From assembly GCA_026990385.1 (NCBI GenBank), contig JALXDL010000042.1, positions 6,482-70,481 of the forward strand: 64,000 nt of DNA, read 5' to 3'. Below the pieces are notes generated by a model. It was not told the origin of the DNA and did not search any database. It was given only the letters and a program-made list of their open reading frames with translations. The DNA comes from DRKI01 sp011051875. Its GTDB lineage: Bacteria; Desulfobacterota; Desulfobulbia; Desulfobulbales; Desulfobulbaceae. A program made the translations under genes and the position numbers. Positions 1-7,599 of the stretch are shown piece after piece; positions within the stretch are counted from its first letter, which is position 1; every line of letters begins with the position of its first letter.

Positions 1-464
1 CCGGATCGACCTCGTTTATCGTGGACGAGAAGTACATGCTCTCCGGCGACATGGTCTTCATCAAGTCCATCGGCCGGCCCGACCTGGGCGGCAAGGCCGT
101 GGAGTGGGCCGGGCTGCTCTTTGATTCCATGCGCATGGTCCAGGAACTGGACCATGACCTGATTGTCCTGCCCGGTCATTTCCTGAGCTGGGACGAGGCC
201 GATGAGCGGCTGATCTTCGCCTGCACCCTGGGCGAGGCCATCGAGCGCAACCGCGACATCTATGCCATCGACAACCTGGATGATTTTATCGACTTCATCC
301 GGGCCAACATGCGTCCGCAGCCCGAGGAATACGCCACCATCCGCATGGTCAACGCCAACCTGGAGCAGGTGGACGAGGAGCAGCAGGAGATCCTCGACCT
401 GGGCAAGAACGAGTGCGCCGCCTCGGCCTATGCCAAGGCCCAGGAGGCAAAGGAGCCGGCCTGA
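1..464 (+). CDS. MBL-fold metallo-hydrolase, C-terminal part (gene begins before the window)
   Basis: The reading frame is open to the left edge, so this is the 3' end of a longer gene. The visible part begins around GSTSFIVDEKYMLSGD and contains the motif SIGRPDLGG followed by a PGHF motif. These match the Asp and late His metal-ligand regions of metallo-beta-lactamase-fold enzymes of the glyoxalase II/persulfide dioxygenase type. The N-terminal HxHxDH motif would lie outside the window. After the fold there is an acidic C-terminal tail of about 70 residues. Substrate cannot be assigned; a thioester hydrolase or sulfur dioxygenase-like role is plausible for this subfamily. The next gene starts 12 bases downstream on the same strand, suggesting co-transcription. 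Confidence 0.8.
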   Translation, partial: GSTSFIVDEKYMLSGDMVFIKSIGRPDLGGKAVEWAGLLFDSMRMVQELDHDLIVLPGHFLSWDEADERLIFACTLGEAIERNRDIYAIDNLDDFIDFIRANMRPQPEEYATIRMVNANLEQVDEEQQEILDLGKNECAASAYAKAQEAKEPA

Positions 465-476
465 CAGGGGAAAGGG

Positions 477-884
477 ATGCGACGGATCATCACCATTGCC
501 ACCGACCAGCGGGAGACCCTGGTCGACATCACCGCCCAGGTCGAGGAGGTGGTGGCCGCAGGCACGGTGGAAAACGGCCTGGTTGCCCTCTATGCCCAGG
601 GGGCGACCGGCGCGATCATGATCCAGGAGAACTGGGACGACTCGGTGCAGACCGACGTGATCCACCTCCTGCGCAAGCTCATTCCCAGGGGCGCCTGGCT
701 GCACGACCAACAGGACGGCAACGGCGACGCCCACCTCAAGGCCGGCCTGGTCGGACCGTCCGAGACCATTCCCCTCATGGACGGCCGCCTGGGCCTCTCC
801 CGCTGGCAGAACATCTTTTTCTGTGAATTCGACGGTCCCCGGACCAGCAGGAATATCGTATGCACCATCCTTGGAGACGACTGA
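477..884 (+). CDS. yjbQ: YjbQ family protein (UPF0047)
   Basis: 135 residues, the full usual length of the UPF0047/YjbQ family. The family signature is visible: a GLVALYAQGATGAIMIQEN block, a GNGDAHLKAGLVG block, and the C-terminal DGRLGLSRWQNIFFCEFDGPR block. Characterised members have a weak secondary thiamine-phosphate synthase activity, but the physiological role is unresolved. One difference from most relatives is that the usual H-T-T of the first block reads Q-G-A-T here, so one conserved His is absent. A purine-rich AGGGGAAAGGG stretch precedes the ATG. The end overlaps the start of the following transpeptidase gene by 25 bases, so the genes are probably one operon. Confidence 0.9.
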   Translation: MRRIITIATDQRETLVDITAQVEEVVAAGTVENGLVALYAQGATGAIMIQENWDDSVQTDVIHLLRKLIPRGAWLHDQQDGNGDAHLKAGLVGPSETIPLMDGRLGLSRWQNIFFCEFDGPRTSRNIVCTILGDD

Positions 885-1651
885 TCCCGGTCCTTGCCTG
901 CTGCTGCCTGCTCCCGGCCCTGGTGGCCGGGCCGGGCCGGGCGGCGCCGCCCATCTCCCGCCAGGCGGCGGCCCTGATGGGGAAAGCCCGGCCCCGGCTG
1001 GAACGGGAGCTGGCCGGCCGCGGTCTGCACCTGGGCGCACCCATCTTCATCCGCATTTTCAAAATTCCGGCCACCCTCGAAGTCTGGATGCACAAGGGTG
1101 CCGCCTTCACCCTGTTCAAAAAATATCCCATCTGCAGCTACTCCGGTTTTCCCGGCCCCAAGCTGCACGAGGGCGACTGGCAGAGCCCGGAGGGGTTCTA
1201 CTCGGTCCCTGCCAGCCGCATGAATCCGAACTCCAGCTACCACCTGGCCTTCAACATCGGCTATCCCAACGAGTTCGACCAGCAGTGGAGCCGGACCGGC
1301 AGCTCCATCATGGTGCACGGCGAATGCTCATCCCGCGGCTGCTTCGCCATGGGCAACCCGGGCATGGAGGAAATCTACCTGCTGGCCCACTCGGCCCTGG
1401 CCGCCGGCCAGCAGCAGTTCAGTGTCCATGTCTTTCCCTTTCCGCTCACGGACGCCAACCTGGCCAAGTACCGCAGCTCGCCCTGGATCGACTTCTGGCA
1501 GAGCCTGCAACCGGGCTACCTGGCCTTTGAACGGACCCGTACCGTGCCCGTAATCACGGTACAGAACGGCGCCTACGTGGTGCGGGAGGCAGCCACCCGG
1601 CTTGCCCTGGTCAGGACCGGGAAAAAGGGAGGAGATGATGGTGGAGATTGA
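860..1651 (+). CDS. YafK-type L,D-transpeptidase family protein
   Basis: 263 residues with an N-terminal signal peptide (basic MHHPWRRLIP, then a Leu/Cys/Ala-rich core to about residue 28). The YkuD-like catalytic domain occupies roughly residues 60-235, with the catalytic signature MVHGECSSRGCFAMG: His153 and the nucleophile Cys161. This arrangement is that of the E. coli YafK (DpaA/LdtF) branch, which acts in the periplasm on peptidoglycan and on lipoprotein-peptidoglycan links, rather than of classic cross-linking YkuD enzymes. The gene overlaps yjbQ at its start and the PilZ gene at its end, so translational coupling is likely. Confidence 0.88.
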   Translation: MHHPWRRLIPVLACCCLLPALVAGPGRAAPPISRQAAALMGKARPRLERELAGRGLHLGAPIFIRIFKIPATLEVWMHKGAAFTLFKKYPICSYSGFPGPKLHEGDWQSPEGFYSVPASRMNPNSSYHLAFNIGYPNEFDQQWSRTGSSIMVHGECSSRGCFAMGNPGMEEIYLLAHSALAAGQQQFSVHVFPFPLTDANLAKYRSSPWIDFWQSLQPGYLAFERTRTVPVITVQNGAYVVREAATRLALVRTGKKGGDDGGD

Positions 1652-1994
1652 GCGCCGGGAGGCGAGGCGGGTCCGGTTCGAGAGCCAGGTCCTGCTCCAG
1701 GCCGGGGAAGAGGAGGTGACGGCCACGGTCGATGCCAGGAACATCAGTCTCAAGGGCATGTACGTAGAGGCCGGGCGGCGGCTGCCCCTCCGCACCCCGT
1801 GCCGGGTGACCGTCAGGCTGACCGGCAGTGCCAGCCAGGTGGCCTTTACCGTGGATGCCGAGGTCTGCCGCCATGACGACCGGGGCATGGGCCTTGTCTT
1901 TGCCCGGCTGGGCGAGGACAGCTACGTTCATATCAAGAACCTGGTCCGGCTCAACCGGATGGATACCACGTCTCCGTGCCGGGAGAAACAGTAG
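1638..1994 (+). CDS. PilZ domain protein (putative c-di-GMP receptor)
   Basis: 118 residues made almost entirely of one PilZ domain. The c-di-GMP-binding signature is present: the Arg-rich RREARRVR near residue 8 (RxxxR) and DARNISLKGMYVEA (D/NxSxxG). The start is set at the second ATG of an ATGATG pair: the Shine-Dalgarno GGGAGG at 1627-1632 lies 5 bases before 1638, the correct spacing, whereas a TTG start at 1602 has no such site. The gene overlaps the end of the transpeptidase gene. Its partner is not evident. Confidence 0.85.
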   Translation: MVEIERREARRVRFESQVLLQAGEEEVTATVDARNISLKGMYVEAGRRLPLRTPCRVTVRLTGSASQVAFTVDAEVCRHDDRGMGLVFARLGEDSYVHIKNLVRLNRMDTTSPCREKQ

Positions 1995-2019
1995 GCGGCA
2001 ACCGGTCGGCGCGATATCG

Positions 2020-2685
2020 TCATCGCTGCCTGAGCTGCTCCATGTCCAGGAGGTGGATGGTCTTGCCCTCGACCCGGATCAGCCCCTCCTCGCTCATGCG
2101 GGCGAAGATCCGGGACAGGGTCTCGGGGCTGGTGCCGAGCAGGCTGGCGAGCTGGCCCTTGGGCAGGTCCAGCACCACCCTGTCATCCCGCGCCTGCTCT
2201 TCGGCCAGGTAGCGCAGGTAGGAGGCCAGGCGGCCGGGCACCTCTTTCAGGGAGAGATTCTCTATCTGGGTCGCGAACCGCCGCAGCCGGAGAGAGAGCA
2301 TGGCAATGATGTTCAGGGCCAGGGAGGGATTGGCCGACACCAGGCGGACGAACTCCCGGCGCGGGAAATAGAGCAGGGACGAGCTGGCCAGGGTCGCGGC
2401 GTTGGCCGGAAAGGGCTGACCATGGAAGACCGCCACCTCGCCGAAGGGCTCGCCCGGACCGAAGATGTGCAGGATCTGTTCCTTGCCGCCCATGGAGACC
2501 TTGAAGATCTTGACCTTGCCCTCGGCAACCATGTAGAAACCGCTGGCCGGATCGCCCTCGAAAAAGATCGTCTCACCGCGTCCGTGTTTTTTTTCCTTCG
2601 CTATCCTGGCCAGTTCGGCAAGCTGCGCCTCCGGGAGGCCCTGGAACAGGAAGCTGTCAGCGATAATCCTGATCCTGTTTTCCAT
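2020..2685 (-). CDS. hcpR: Crp/Fnr family transcriptional regulator, HcpR-like
   Basis: 221 residues from the ATG at 2685 (a GTG at 2694 is an alternative). Residues about 15-130 form a cyclic-nucleotide-type effector domain (GETIFFEGDPASGFYMVAEG, FGEVAVFHG), followed by a dimerisation helix. A winged helix-turn-helix of the Crp/Fnr type ends the protein, with the recognition region GQLASLLGTSPETLSRIFARM. It has no N-terminal Fnr-type cysteine cluster. It is transcribed away from hcp with a TTGACCTAGGTCAA palindrome between them. In deltaproteobacteria such regulators (HcpR) control hcp in response to nitric oxide or nitrite. Family assignment is firm; the HcpR name rests on the neighbourhood. 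Confidence 0.82.
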   Translation of the reverse strand: MENRIRIIADSFLFQGLPEAQLAELARIAKEKKHGRGETIFFEGDPASGFYMVAEGKVKIFKVSMGGKEQILHIFGPGEPFGEVAVFHGQPFPANAATLASSSLLYFPRREFVRLVSANPSLALNIIAMLSLRLRRFATQIENLSLKEVPGRLASYLRYLAEEQARDDRVVLDLPKGQLASLLGTSPETLSRIFARMSEEGLIRVEGKTIHLLDMEQLRQR

Positions 2686-2712
2686 AACGTTCACAAGATA
2701 AAAAAGATTTTT

Positions 2713-2726
2713 TTGACCTAGGTCAA
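2713..2726. promoter_or_regulatory. Crp/Fnr-type operator upstream of hcp
   Basis: TTGACCTAGGTCAA is a perfect 14-base palindrome between the divergent regulator and hcp. Half-site TTGACC with GGTCAA is of the FNR/DNR/HcpR type. Its centre (2719.5) lies about 41 bases before the start point predicted from the TATATT -10 box at 2748-2753, the standard position for class II activation of hcp. Confidence 0.8.
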
Positions 2727-2747
2727 TGGCAACTGTTACTTTGTGGT

Positions 2748-2753
2748 TATATT
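2748..2753 (+). promoter_or_regulatory. Putative hcp promoter -10 element
   Basis: TATATT sits 65 bases before the hcp ATG. There is no good -35 hexamer 17 bases upstream (AATGGC), as expected for an activator-dependent promoter. The flanking TTGTGG (2741-2746) and CCACAA (2759-2764) form an inverted repeat around the box. Confidence 0.5.
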
Positions 2754-2818
2754 GTTAGCCACAACATGAAGCAAACACCCCATCACGATACCCCAAAATC
2801 AGACAAAGGAGATACACT

Positions 2819-4450
2819 ATGTATTGTAACCAGTGCGAACAGACAGCAAAGGGCATTGCCTGTACCAAGGTGGGCGTCTGCGGCAAGAACGAGGAAGTCG
2901 CCGACCTCGAGGATGTGCTGATCCACGCCCTGACCGGGCTTGCCCTCTTTGCCGCCGAAGGCCGCAAGAAAGGCATCGTCGATCCGGACATCGACCGGTT
3001 CACCATGGAGGCGATCTTCTCCACCCTGACCAATGTCGACTTTGACCCGGAGCGTTTTGTCCAGCTGATCAACAAGACCGTCGAGATCCGTGACGACCTG
3101 AAGGCAAGGGTCGCTGCCGCCGGCGGCAAGACCGACTTCGATCATCCGGCAGCAACCTACACCCCGGCCGGCACCGTGGAAGGGCTGGTGGAGCAGGGCA
3201 AGGAGATCAACCTGATCCCCAGCCTGGACAAGGACGAGAACATCCGCTCCCTCAAGCAGACCCTGCTCTACGGCCTCAAGGGCATTGCCGCCTATGCCGA
3301 CCATGCCGCCATCCTGGGCAAGGCCGATCCCGAGATCGCGGGCTTTGTCTACGACGCCCTGGCCGCCCTGCTGGCCGAGGGACTCACAGTGGACCAGTGT
3401 GTCGAGGTCGCCATGAAGGCCGGCGAGATCAATCTCAAGACCATGGAACTGCTCGACGCGGCCAACACCGGCACCTACGGCCACCCGGTGCCGACCAGCG
3501 TACCCCTTGGCCACAGAAAAAACAAATGTATTCTGATCTCCGGCCATGACCTGCACGACCTGGAGCTGCTGCTCAAGCAGACCGAGGGCAAGGGCATCGA
3601 TATCTACACCCACGGCGAGATGCTGCCCTGCCACGGCTATCCGGAGCTGAAGAAGTATGACCACTTCTATGGCCACTTCGGCACGGCCTGGCAGAACCAG
3701 CACAAGGAGTTCCCCAACTTCCCCGGTCCGGTGCTGTTCACCACCAACTGCATCCAGAAGCCGCGGGACGAGTACAAGGACCGGATCTTCACCACCGGCC
3801 TGGTGGGCTGGCCCGGAGTGACCCACATAGCCGACAAGGACTTCACGCCGGTGATCGAGAAGGCCCTGGCCATGGACGGCTGGACCGATGACGAGGACAA
3901 GGGCTCGGTCATGGTCGGCTTTGCCCGCAACGCCGTGCTCGGCGTGGCCGACAAGGTGATCGAGGCGGTCAAGAACAAGGCGATCCGTCACTTCTTCCTG
4001 GTCGGTGGCTGCGACGGCGCCAAGCCGGGTCGCGACTACTTCACCAGGTTCGTCGAGCAGGTGCCCGAGGACTGCATCGTCCTGACGCTTGCCTGCGGCA
4101 AGTTCCGCTTCTTTGACAAGGACCTGGGCGACATCGGCGGCATTCCCCGTCTGCTCGACGTGGGCCAGTGCAACGACGCCTACTCGGCCATCCAGATCGC
4201 CGTGGCCCTGGCCAATGCCTTTGAGTGCGATGTCAACGACCTGCCCCTGTCGCTGATCATCTCCTGGTACGAGCAGAAGGCGGTGGCCATCCTGCTGACC
4301 CTGCTCTACCTGGGCATCAAGGACATCCGCCTCGGACCCTCCCTGCCCGCCTTTATCACGCCGGCGGTCCTGCAGGTCCTGGTGGACAACTTTGACCTCA
4401 AGCCCATTGCCGCCACCCCCGAGGAAGACCTGCAGGCCATCCTCGGCTAA
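2819..4450 (+). CDS. hcp: Hybrid cluster protein / hydroxylamine reductase
   Basis: 543 residues, the usual length of class I Hcp. The N-terminal cysteines 3, 6, 15 and 21 (CxxCx8Cx5C) bind the [4Fe-4S] cluster of the anaerobe-type protein. The hybrid Fe-S-O cluster region is visible later, with GHDLHDLE, THGEMLPCHGYPELK, FTTNCIQKP, GGCDGAKPGRDYFTRF, TLACGKFRF and QCNDAYSAI. Hcp reduces hydroxylamine in vitro and acts as a nitric oxide reductase in vivo. It is cytoplasmic and is fed by a ferredoxin-like partner; a candidate is encoded three genes downstream. Control by the divergent Crp/Fnr regulator is inferred from the operator at 2713. Confidence 0.97.
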   Translation: MYCNQCEQTAKGIACTKVGVCGKNEEVADLEDVLIHALTGLALFAAEGRKKGIVDPDIDRFTMEAIFSTLTNVDFDPERFVQLINKTVEIRDDLKARVAAAGGKTDFDHPAATYTPAGTVEGLVEQGKEINLIPSLDKDENIRSLKQTLLYGLKGIAAYADHAAILGKADPEIAGFVYDALAALLAEGLTVDQCVEVAMKAGEINLKTMELLDAANTGTYGHPVPTSVPLGHRKNKCILISGHDLHDLELLLKQTEGKGIDIYTHGEMLPCHGYPELKKYDHFYGHFGTAWQNQHKEFPNFPGPVLFTTNCIQKPRDEYKDRIFTTGLVGWPGVTHIADKDFTPVIEKALAMDGWTDDEDKGSVMVGFARNAVLGVADKVIEAVKNKAIRHFFLVGGCDGAKPGRDYFTRFVEQVPEDCIVLTLACGKFRFFDKDLGDIGGIPRLLDVGQCNDAYSAIQIAVALANAFECDVNDLPLSLIISWYEQKAVAILLTLLYLGIKDIRLGPSLPAFITPAVLQVLVDNFDLKPIAATPEEDLQAILG

Positions 4451-4466
4451 TACCCATGGTGTCCCG

Positions 4467-4528
4467 GTCCCCCTCCCGGGACGGGGACAAGGCAACTCCG
4501 TCCCCGGCCGGTTGTTCCGGCCGGGGAC
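4467..4528 (+). terminator. Tandem GC-rich stem-loops after hcp
   Basis: Two hairpins lie between hcp and the siroheme reductase gene. The first pairs GTCCCC (4467-4472) with GGGGAC (4483-4488). The second is a perfect 12-base stem, GTCCCCGGCCGG (4500-4511) with CCGGCCGGGGAC (4517-4528), loop TTGTT. There is no U-tract, so these may be transcript-stabilising or pausing structures that set the ratio of hcp to downstream mRNA rather than true terminators. Confidence 0.55.
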
Positions 4529-4628
4529 GAACCCTGCGGTCGTATCCGGAGGCAATCCGGATGACGTTTCCCTGCCCGGGCGGCAGCACACCGGACATGG
4601 CGACTGACCGCCGGACCAGGAATCCATC

Positions 4629-5267
4629 ATGAATAGCGAAAAAAACCACAAGACATTCTGCCCCATGCCTGGAATCAATGCCGGCACCCTGACCCTCGCC
4701 GACCTGGAACGGATCACCGACATCGTCCGCAGGCACAACATCCCCATGGTCAAGGTGACCGGGGCCCAGCGGTTCTATTTCCAGGGCCTGGCCCCGGAAC
4801 AACTCGCCGTGCTGAAGAAGGAACTCAACCTGCCCGACGGCCTGCCCCATACCAGGAAACGGGTCCACTACGTCCAGGCCTGCCCGGGTCAACAATGGTG
4901 CAAATACGGCATCCGCGACACCCTGGCCGTGGCCGAGGCCATCGGCGGGCTTGTCCTGGACGGTCCCCTGCCCTACAAGGTCAAGGTGGGAATCTCCGGC
5001 TGCCGCATGTGCTGCTGCGAGTCCTGGATGCGGGACGTGGGGCTTGCTGCGGAAAAGAAGGGCTGGCGTTTCACCTTTGGCGGCAATGCCGCCGGTCGTC
5101 CCCGGATCGGTGACCTGGTTGCCGAAGGGCTCAGCGACGACGAGGCCGTGGCCCTGATAAGGAAAACGCTCAATTTCTACCTGAAAACGGCAAAATACAA
5201 GACACGAAGCGCCCGGTTCATGGAACGGTACGGTATCGAGGAGCTGAAGAAGCACGTTCTCGGCTGA
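4629..5267 (+). CDS. Small siroheme-[4Fe-4S] reductase (assimilatory-type sulfite reductase-like)
   Basis: 212 residues, the size of the low-molecular-weight assimilatory-type sulfite reductase of sulfate reducers (about 23-27 kDa), half of a standard sulfite/nitrite reductase. An N-terminal ferredoxin-like half domain (residues 1-70) precedes the siroheme/cluster domain with CPGQQWC (Cx5C) and GCRMCCCES, which contains the Cx3C pair. Electron donor and physiological substrate (sulfite or nitrite) cannot be read from sequence. It follows hcp by 178 bases with hairpins between, and precedes the HD-domain gene, so it is probably part of the same stress-induced transcript. Confidence 0.85.
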   Translation: MNSEKNHKTFCPMPGINAGTLTLADLERITDIVRRHNIPMVKVTGAQRFYFQGLAPEQLAVLKKELNLPDGLPHTRKRVHYVQACPGQQWCKYGIRDTLAVAEAIGGLVLDGPLPYKVKVGISGCRMCCCESWMRDVGLAAEKKGWRFTFGGNAAGRPRIGDLVAEGLSDDEAVALIRKTLNFYLKTAKYKTRSARFMERYGIEELKKHVLG

Positions 5268-5343
5268 ACAGCCGGAATGCACCCGCCTGCCCCGCGATCA
5301 AGATCAGGAACAAGGGCCTCGGCAACACGAGAGGAACCACGCC

Positions 5344-6084
5344 ATGCAATGCCCCGGTCAGGACAGCCGTTACTGGAGCGGTGACGATGTATTTGAGACC
5401 AAGTGTCCGAAATGCGGGCACAGTGTCGAATTTTTCAAGGATGACGCCCAGCAAAAATGCCGCAAGTGCGGCTACCGGATGCTCAACCCGAAACTCGATT
5501 TCGGCTGTGCCTCCTACTGTCCCCATGCCGAGCAGTGCCTGGGCTCCATGCCGCCCGAGCTGCTGGCCAGCCGCGGTGACCTGTTCAAGGACCGGGTCGC
5601 CATTGCCATGCGCCGCTACTTTGGCTCAGATTCGCGGCGGATCAGGCATGCCGAGGAAGTGGCGAGGTATGCCGGCGAGATCGCCCGCCAGGAGGAAGGC
5701 GTGGACCTGGCCGTGGTCATGGCCACCGCCTATCTCCACGATATCGGCATCCGGGAGGCGGAACGGAAGTACAACTCCTCCTCACCAAGGTACCAGCACC
5801 AGGAAGGACCGCCCGTGGCGCGCGAGATCCTGACCGGCCTGAAGGCCGAGGATGAACTGATCGACGAGGTCTGCGACATCATCGGCCACCATCACCAGCC
5901 GCGGGACGAGGAGACCATCAACTTCAAGATCCTCTACGATGCGGATCTCATCGTCAACCTGGCCGAGAAGTTCCAGGAGAGCCCGCCCTCGAAGGAACAG
6001 TTTGAAAAAATCCTGGCCTCCTCCTTCCTGACCGCCACCGGCCCGGCGGAGGCAAAAAAGGCCTTGGCAAAGTATGTCAGGTGA
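5344..6084 (+). CDS. Zinc-ribbon plus HD-domain phosphohydrolase
   Basis: 246 residues. Residues 15-65 carry cysteine pairs of a zinc ribbon (CPKCG, CRKCG) and a further Cys-rich stretch (CASYCPHAEQC). Residues about 80-245 form an HD domain with RIRHAEEVARY, AYLHDIGIREAE, a GHHHQP metal-binding segment and the late YDADLIVNL motif, all typical of the HDIG superfamily. The substrate is unknown. HD proteins of this kind recur beside hcp and its ferredoxin in anaerobes, so a role with nitrosative stress is inferred from context only. The next gene starts 35 bases downstream. Confidence 0.82.
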   Translation: MQCPGQDSRYWSGDDVFETKCPKCGHSVEFFKDDAQQKCRKCGYRMLNPKLDFGCASYCPHAEQCLGSMPPELLASRGDLFKDRVAIAMRRYFGSDSRRIRHAEEVARYAGEIARQEEGVDLAVVMATAYLHDIGIREAERKYNSSSPRYQHQEGPPVAREILTGLKAEDELIDEVCDIIGHHHQPRDEETINFKILYDADLIVNLAEKFQESPPSKEQFEKILASSFLTATGPAEAKKALAKYVR

Positions 6085-6119
6085 TCGGCCATCAACCCAG
6101 AGACAACAAGGATACTGAT

Positions 6120-6854
6120 ATGAAAGTGGTACGAAAGATAATCGAGATAGACGAGGAACTCTGCACGGGGTGCGGCGAATGCGTGCCCGACTGTGCCGAG
6201 GGTTCCCTCCAGATCATCGACGGCAAGGCAAAGCTGGTCGCGGACAAACTCTGCGACGGACTCGGCGCCTGCCTCGGCTCCTGTCCCACCGGCGCTCTCA
6301 AGATCGTGGAACGTGAGGCCGAGGAATTTGACGAAAAGGCCGTGGAGGAATTTCTTGCCGCCAAGAAAAAACAGTCTTCCCAACCAGCCGCAGGCGGCTG
6401 CCCCTCGGCCCGGATCAAGACCATGCAGCCCGTCACCCCCTGCCAAGCGGCCAACGTGCCCACCTCGCAGGCTGGTTCGGCCCTGTCCCACTGGCCGGTG
6501 CAGATCCGCCTGATCCCGGAATCCGCACCATTCCTGGAAAACTGTGACCTGCTGGTGGCCGCCGACTGTACGGCCGTGGCCTATGCCGGCCTGCAGCAGG
6601 ATTTCCTCCAGGGTCGGGTGGTGATGATGGGATGTCCCAAGTTCGATGACCAGCAGCTCTACGTGGACCGCTTCACGGCCATCTTCAAGGCCCGGACGCT
6701 CAAGTCGCTCACCGTCCTGATCATGGAGGTCCCATGCTGCTCCAGCATGCTCCAGATCATCAAGCGGGCCTACGACGATGCCGGAGCATCCTTTCCCGTC
6801 CGGCAGGTGGTCATCTCCACCCAGGGCTCCATCATCCACGACCAGGCCTGGTAA
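6120..6854 (+). CDS. Hcp-associated 4Fe-4S ferredoxin-type protein
   Basis: 244 residues from the ATG at 6120. The N-terminal 65 residues hold a ferredoxin fold with one complete cluster motif (CTGCGECVPDC). A second motif, CDGLGACLGSCPTGAL, lacks the usual second cysteine of CxxCxxC; this is common in this subfamily. After a Gln/Ala/Pro linker, residues about 120-240 form a separate domain with CDLLVAADCTAVAYAG and EVPCCSSM, which may carry additional metal or cluster ligands. Proteins of this architecture are found next to hcp and are thought to be its electron donor. It closes the block hcp, siroheme reductase, HD protein, ferredoxin. Confidence 0.82.
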   Translation: MKVVRKIIEIDEELCTGCGECVPDCAEGSLQIIDGKAKLVADKLCDGLGACLGSCPTGALKIVEREAEEFDEKAVEEFLAAKKKQSSQPAAGGCPSARIKTMQPVTPCQAANVPTSQAGSALSHWPVQIRLIPESAPFLENCDLLVAADCTAVAYAGLQQDFLQGRVVMMGCPKFDDQQLYVDRFTAIFKARTLKSLTVLIMEVPCCSSMLQIIKRAYDDAGASFPVRQVVISTQGSIIHDQAW

Positions 6855-6867
6855 TGCTCTCTCTCCT

Positions 6868-7077
6868 CTACCGGTGCCGCCGCCAATGGCGGTACCGGCA
6901 GAGGAGCCCCACACCGGCCAGCACCACTCCCGCCGCCCCGATGCCCCATCGGGCCACTTCCACATCCACTGCCAGCACGGCCCAGTAGAGCAGCACCGCC
7001 CCGCCCAGGATCAGGAACCAGTCCATAATCGCGCTGATCGGCGCCCAGATGGAACCCCGCCTCCGGCCGCGCCGCAT
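6868..7077 (-). CDS. Small two-helix membrane protein, unknown function
   Basis: 69 residues. Arg-rich N-terminus (MRRGRRRG) and C-terminus (RYRHWRRHR) enclose two predicted membrane helices (about 17-36 and 42-60), so both ends would face the cytoplasm. Its ATG (7075-7077) overlaps by one base the TGA of the short frame upstream (TGATG), a classic translational-coupling arrangement. It converges on the ferredoxin gene, with 13 bases between stop codons. I recognise no family. Confidence 0.55.
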   Translation of the reverse strand: MRRGRRRGSIWAPISAIMDWFLILGGAVLLYWAVLAVDVEVARWGIGAAGVVLAGVGLLCRYRHWRRHR

Positions 7078-7220
7078 CAGGTGCGGACGACGGTGTAGGT
7101 CGTCCCCTCGTCGCTTCGCTCCCTGGCCAGGATCCTGCCGTCATTGATCTGGATCACCCGGTCCATGCGGCCGGCGATGTCATTGTCGACAATAAAGGTG
7201 AACCTGTCGCCTTCTACCAT
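7077..7220 (-). CDS. Very small coding frame coupled to the membrane peptide gene
   Basis: 47 residues starting MVEGDRFTFIVDND and ending in TYTVVRT. The predicted pattern is mostly beta strand with an acidic turn. The stretch DNDIAGRMDRVIQINDGRI resembles the extreme C-terminus of ABC-transporter ATPases, so it may be a remnant of such a gene; no Walker motifs precede it, because the frame is closed by a TGA upstream at about 7250. The stop overlaps the next start as TGATG, which argues for a real translated unit. No convincing Shine-Dalgarno site is seen. Confidence 0.42.
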   Translation of the reverse strand: MVEGDRFTFIVDNDIAGRMDRVIQINDGRILARERSDEGTTYTVVRT

Positions 7221-7307
7221 CCGTTTCAGACGTAACCTTACGTCCTTATATCCCTTTCAGCAGTCGCCACGGTAGTCGGTCAGCACTGTTTTTCCAGTCA
7301 TATTGAT

Positions 7308-7335
7308 TTGAATACCCCTGTTTTTCTGGTATGAT
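7308..7335 (+). promoter_or_regulatory. Sigma-70-type promoter for the small zinc-finger gene
   Basis: TTGAAT (7308-7313) and TATGAT (7330-7335) are separated by 16 bases. The expected start is about 42 bases before the ATG at 7384. Confidence 0.6.
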
Positions 7336-7383
7336 TTTTCAAGTCGGCCAGGAAGTCAACGTGAATCCAGCAAGGAGGACTCC

Positions 7384-7554
7384 ATGACAGCGGAAACCAA
7401 GAAGACCTGTGAAGTCTGCGGCAAAAAGGCATCGTCTCTCACCACGTGCAAGAGTTGCGGCCGGAAATACTGCAGCAGATGCCAGAGCCCTTCGACCAAC
7501 CAGAACTTCTGCAAGGAATGCGTTTCCATGGAGGGGGTGGTCAGCAAGAAATAG
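7384..7554 (+). CDS. Small CxxC zinc-binding protein
   Basis: 56 residues, shorter than usual ORF cut-offs. Four CxxC pairs occur in 42 residues (CEVCG, CKSCG, CSRC, CKEC), enough ligands for two zinc ions in a double-ribbon or B-box-like knuckle; the rest is Lys-rich. Evidence that it is a gene: a strong AAGGAGG Shine-Dalgarno 6 bases before the ATG, a good promoter upstream (7308-7335) and a strong intrinsic terminator right after (7600-7643), making it a complete monocistronic unit. Possible roles are nucleic acid or protein binding; function unknown. Confidence 0.85.
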   Translation: MTAETKKTCEVCGKKASSLTTCKSCGRKYCSRCQSPSTNQNFCKECVSMEGVVSKK

Positions 7555-7599
7555 TCTCCGCCGGCGCGCCCGCCCGGGCGCCCTGCCGGGACAGTGGAC

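Noticed and set aside
2783..4753. A 656-codon open frame on the minus strand across hcp
   Set aside because: It mirrors hcp in the complementary frame, has no protein-family features and lacks a ribosome site; long antisense frames are common in GC-rich genes.
7077..7220. Complete ABC transporter ATPase gene at 7.1 kb
   Set aside because: Only a C-terminus-like 47-residue frame exists; Walker A, Walker B and signature motifs are absent upstream.
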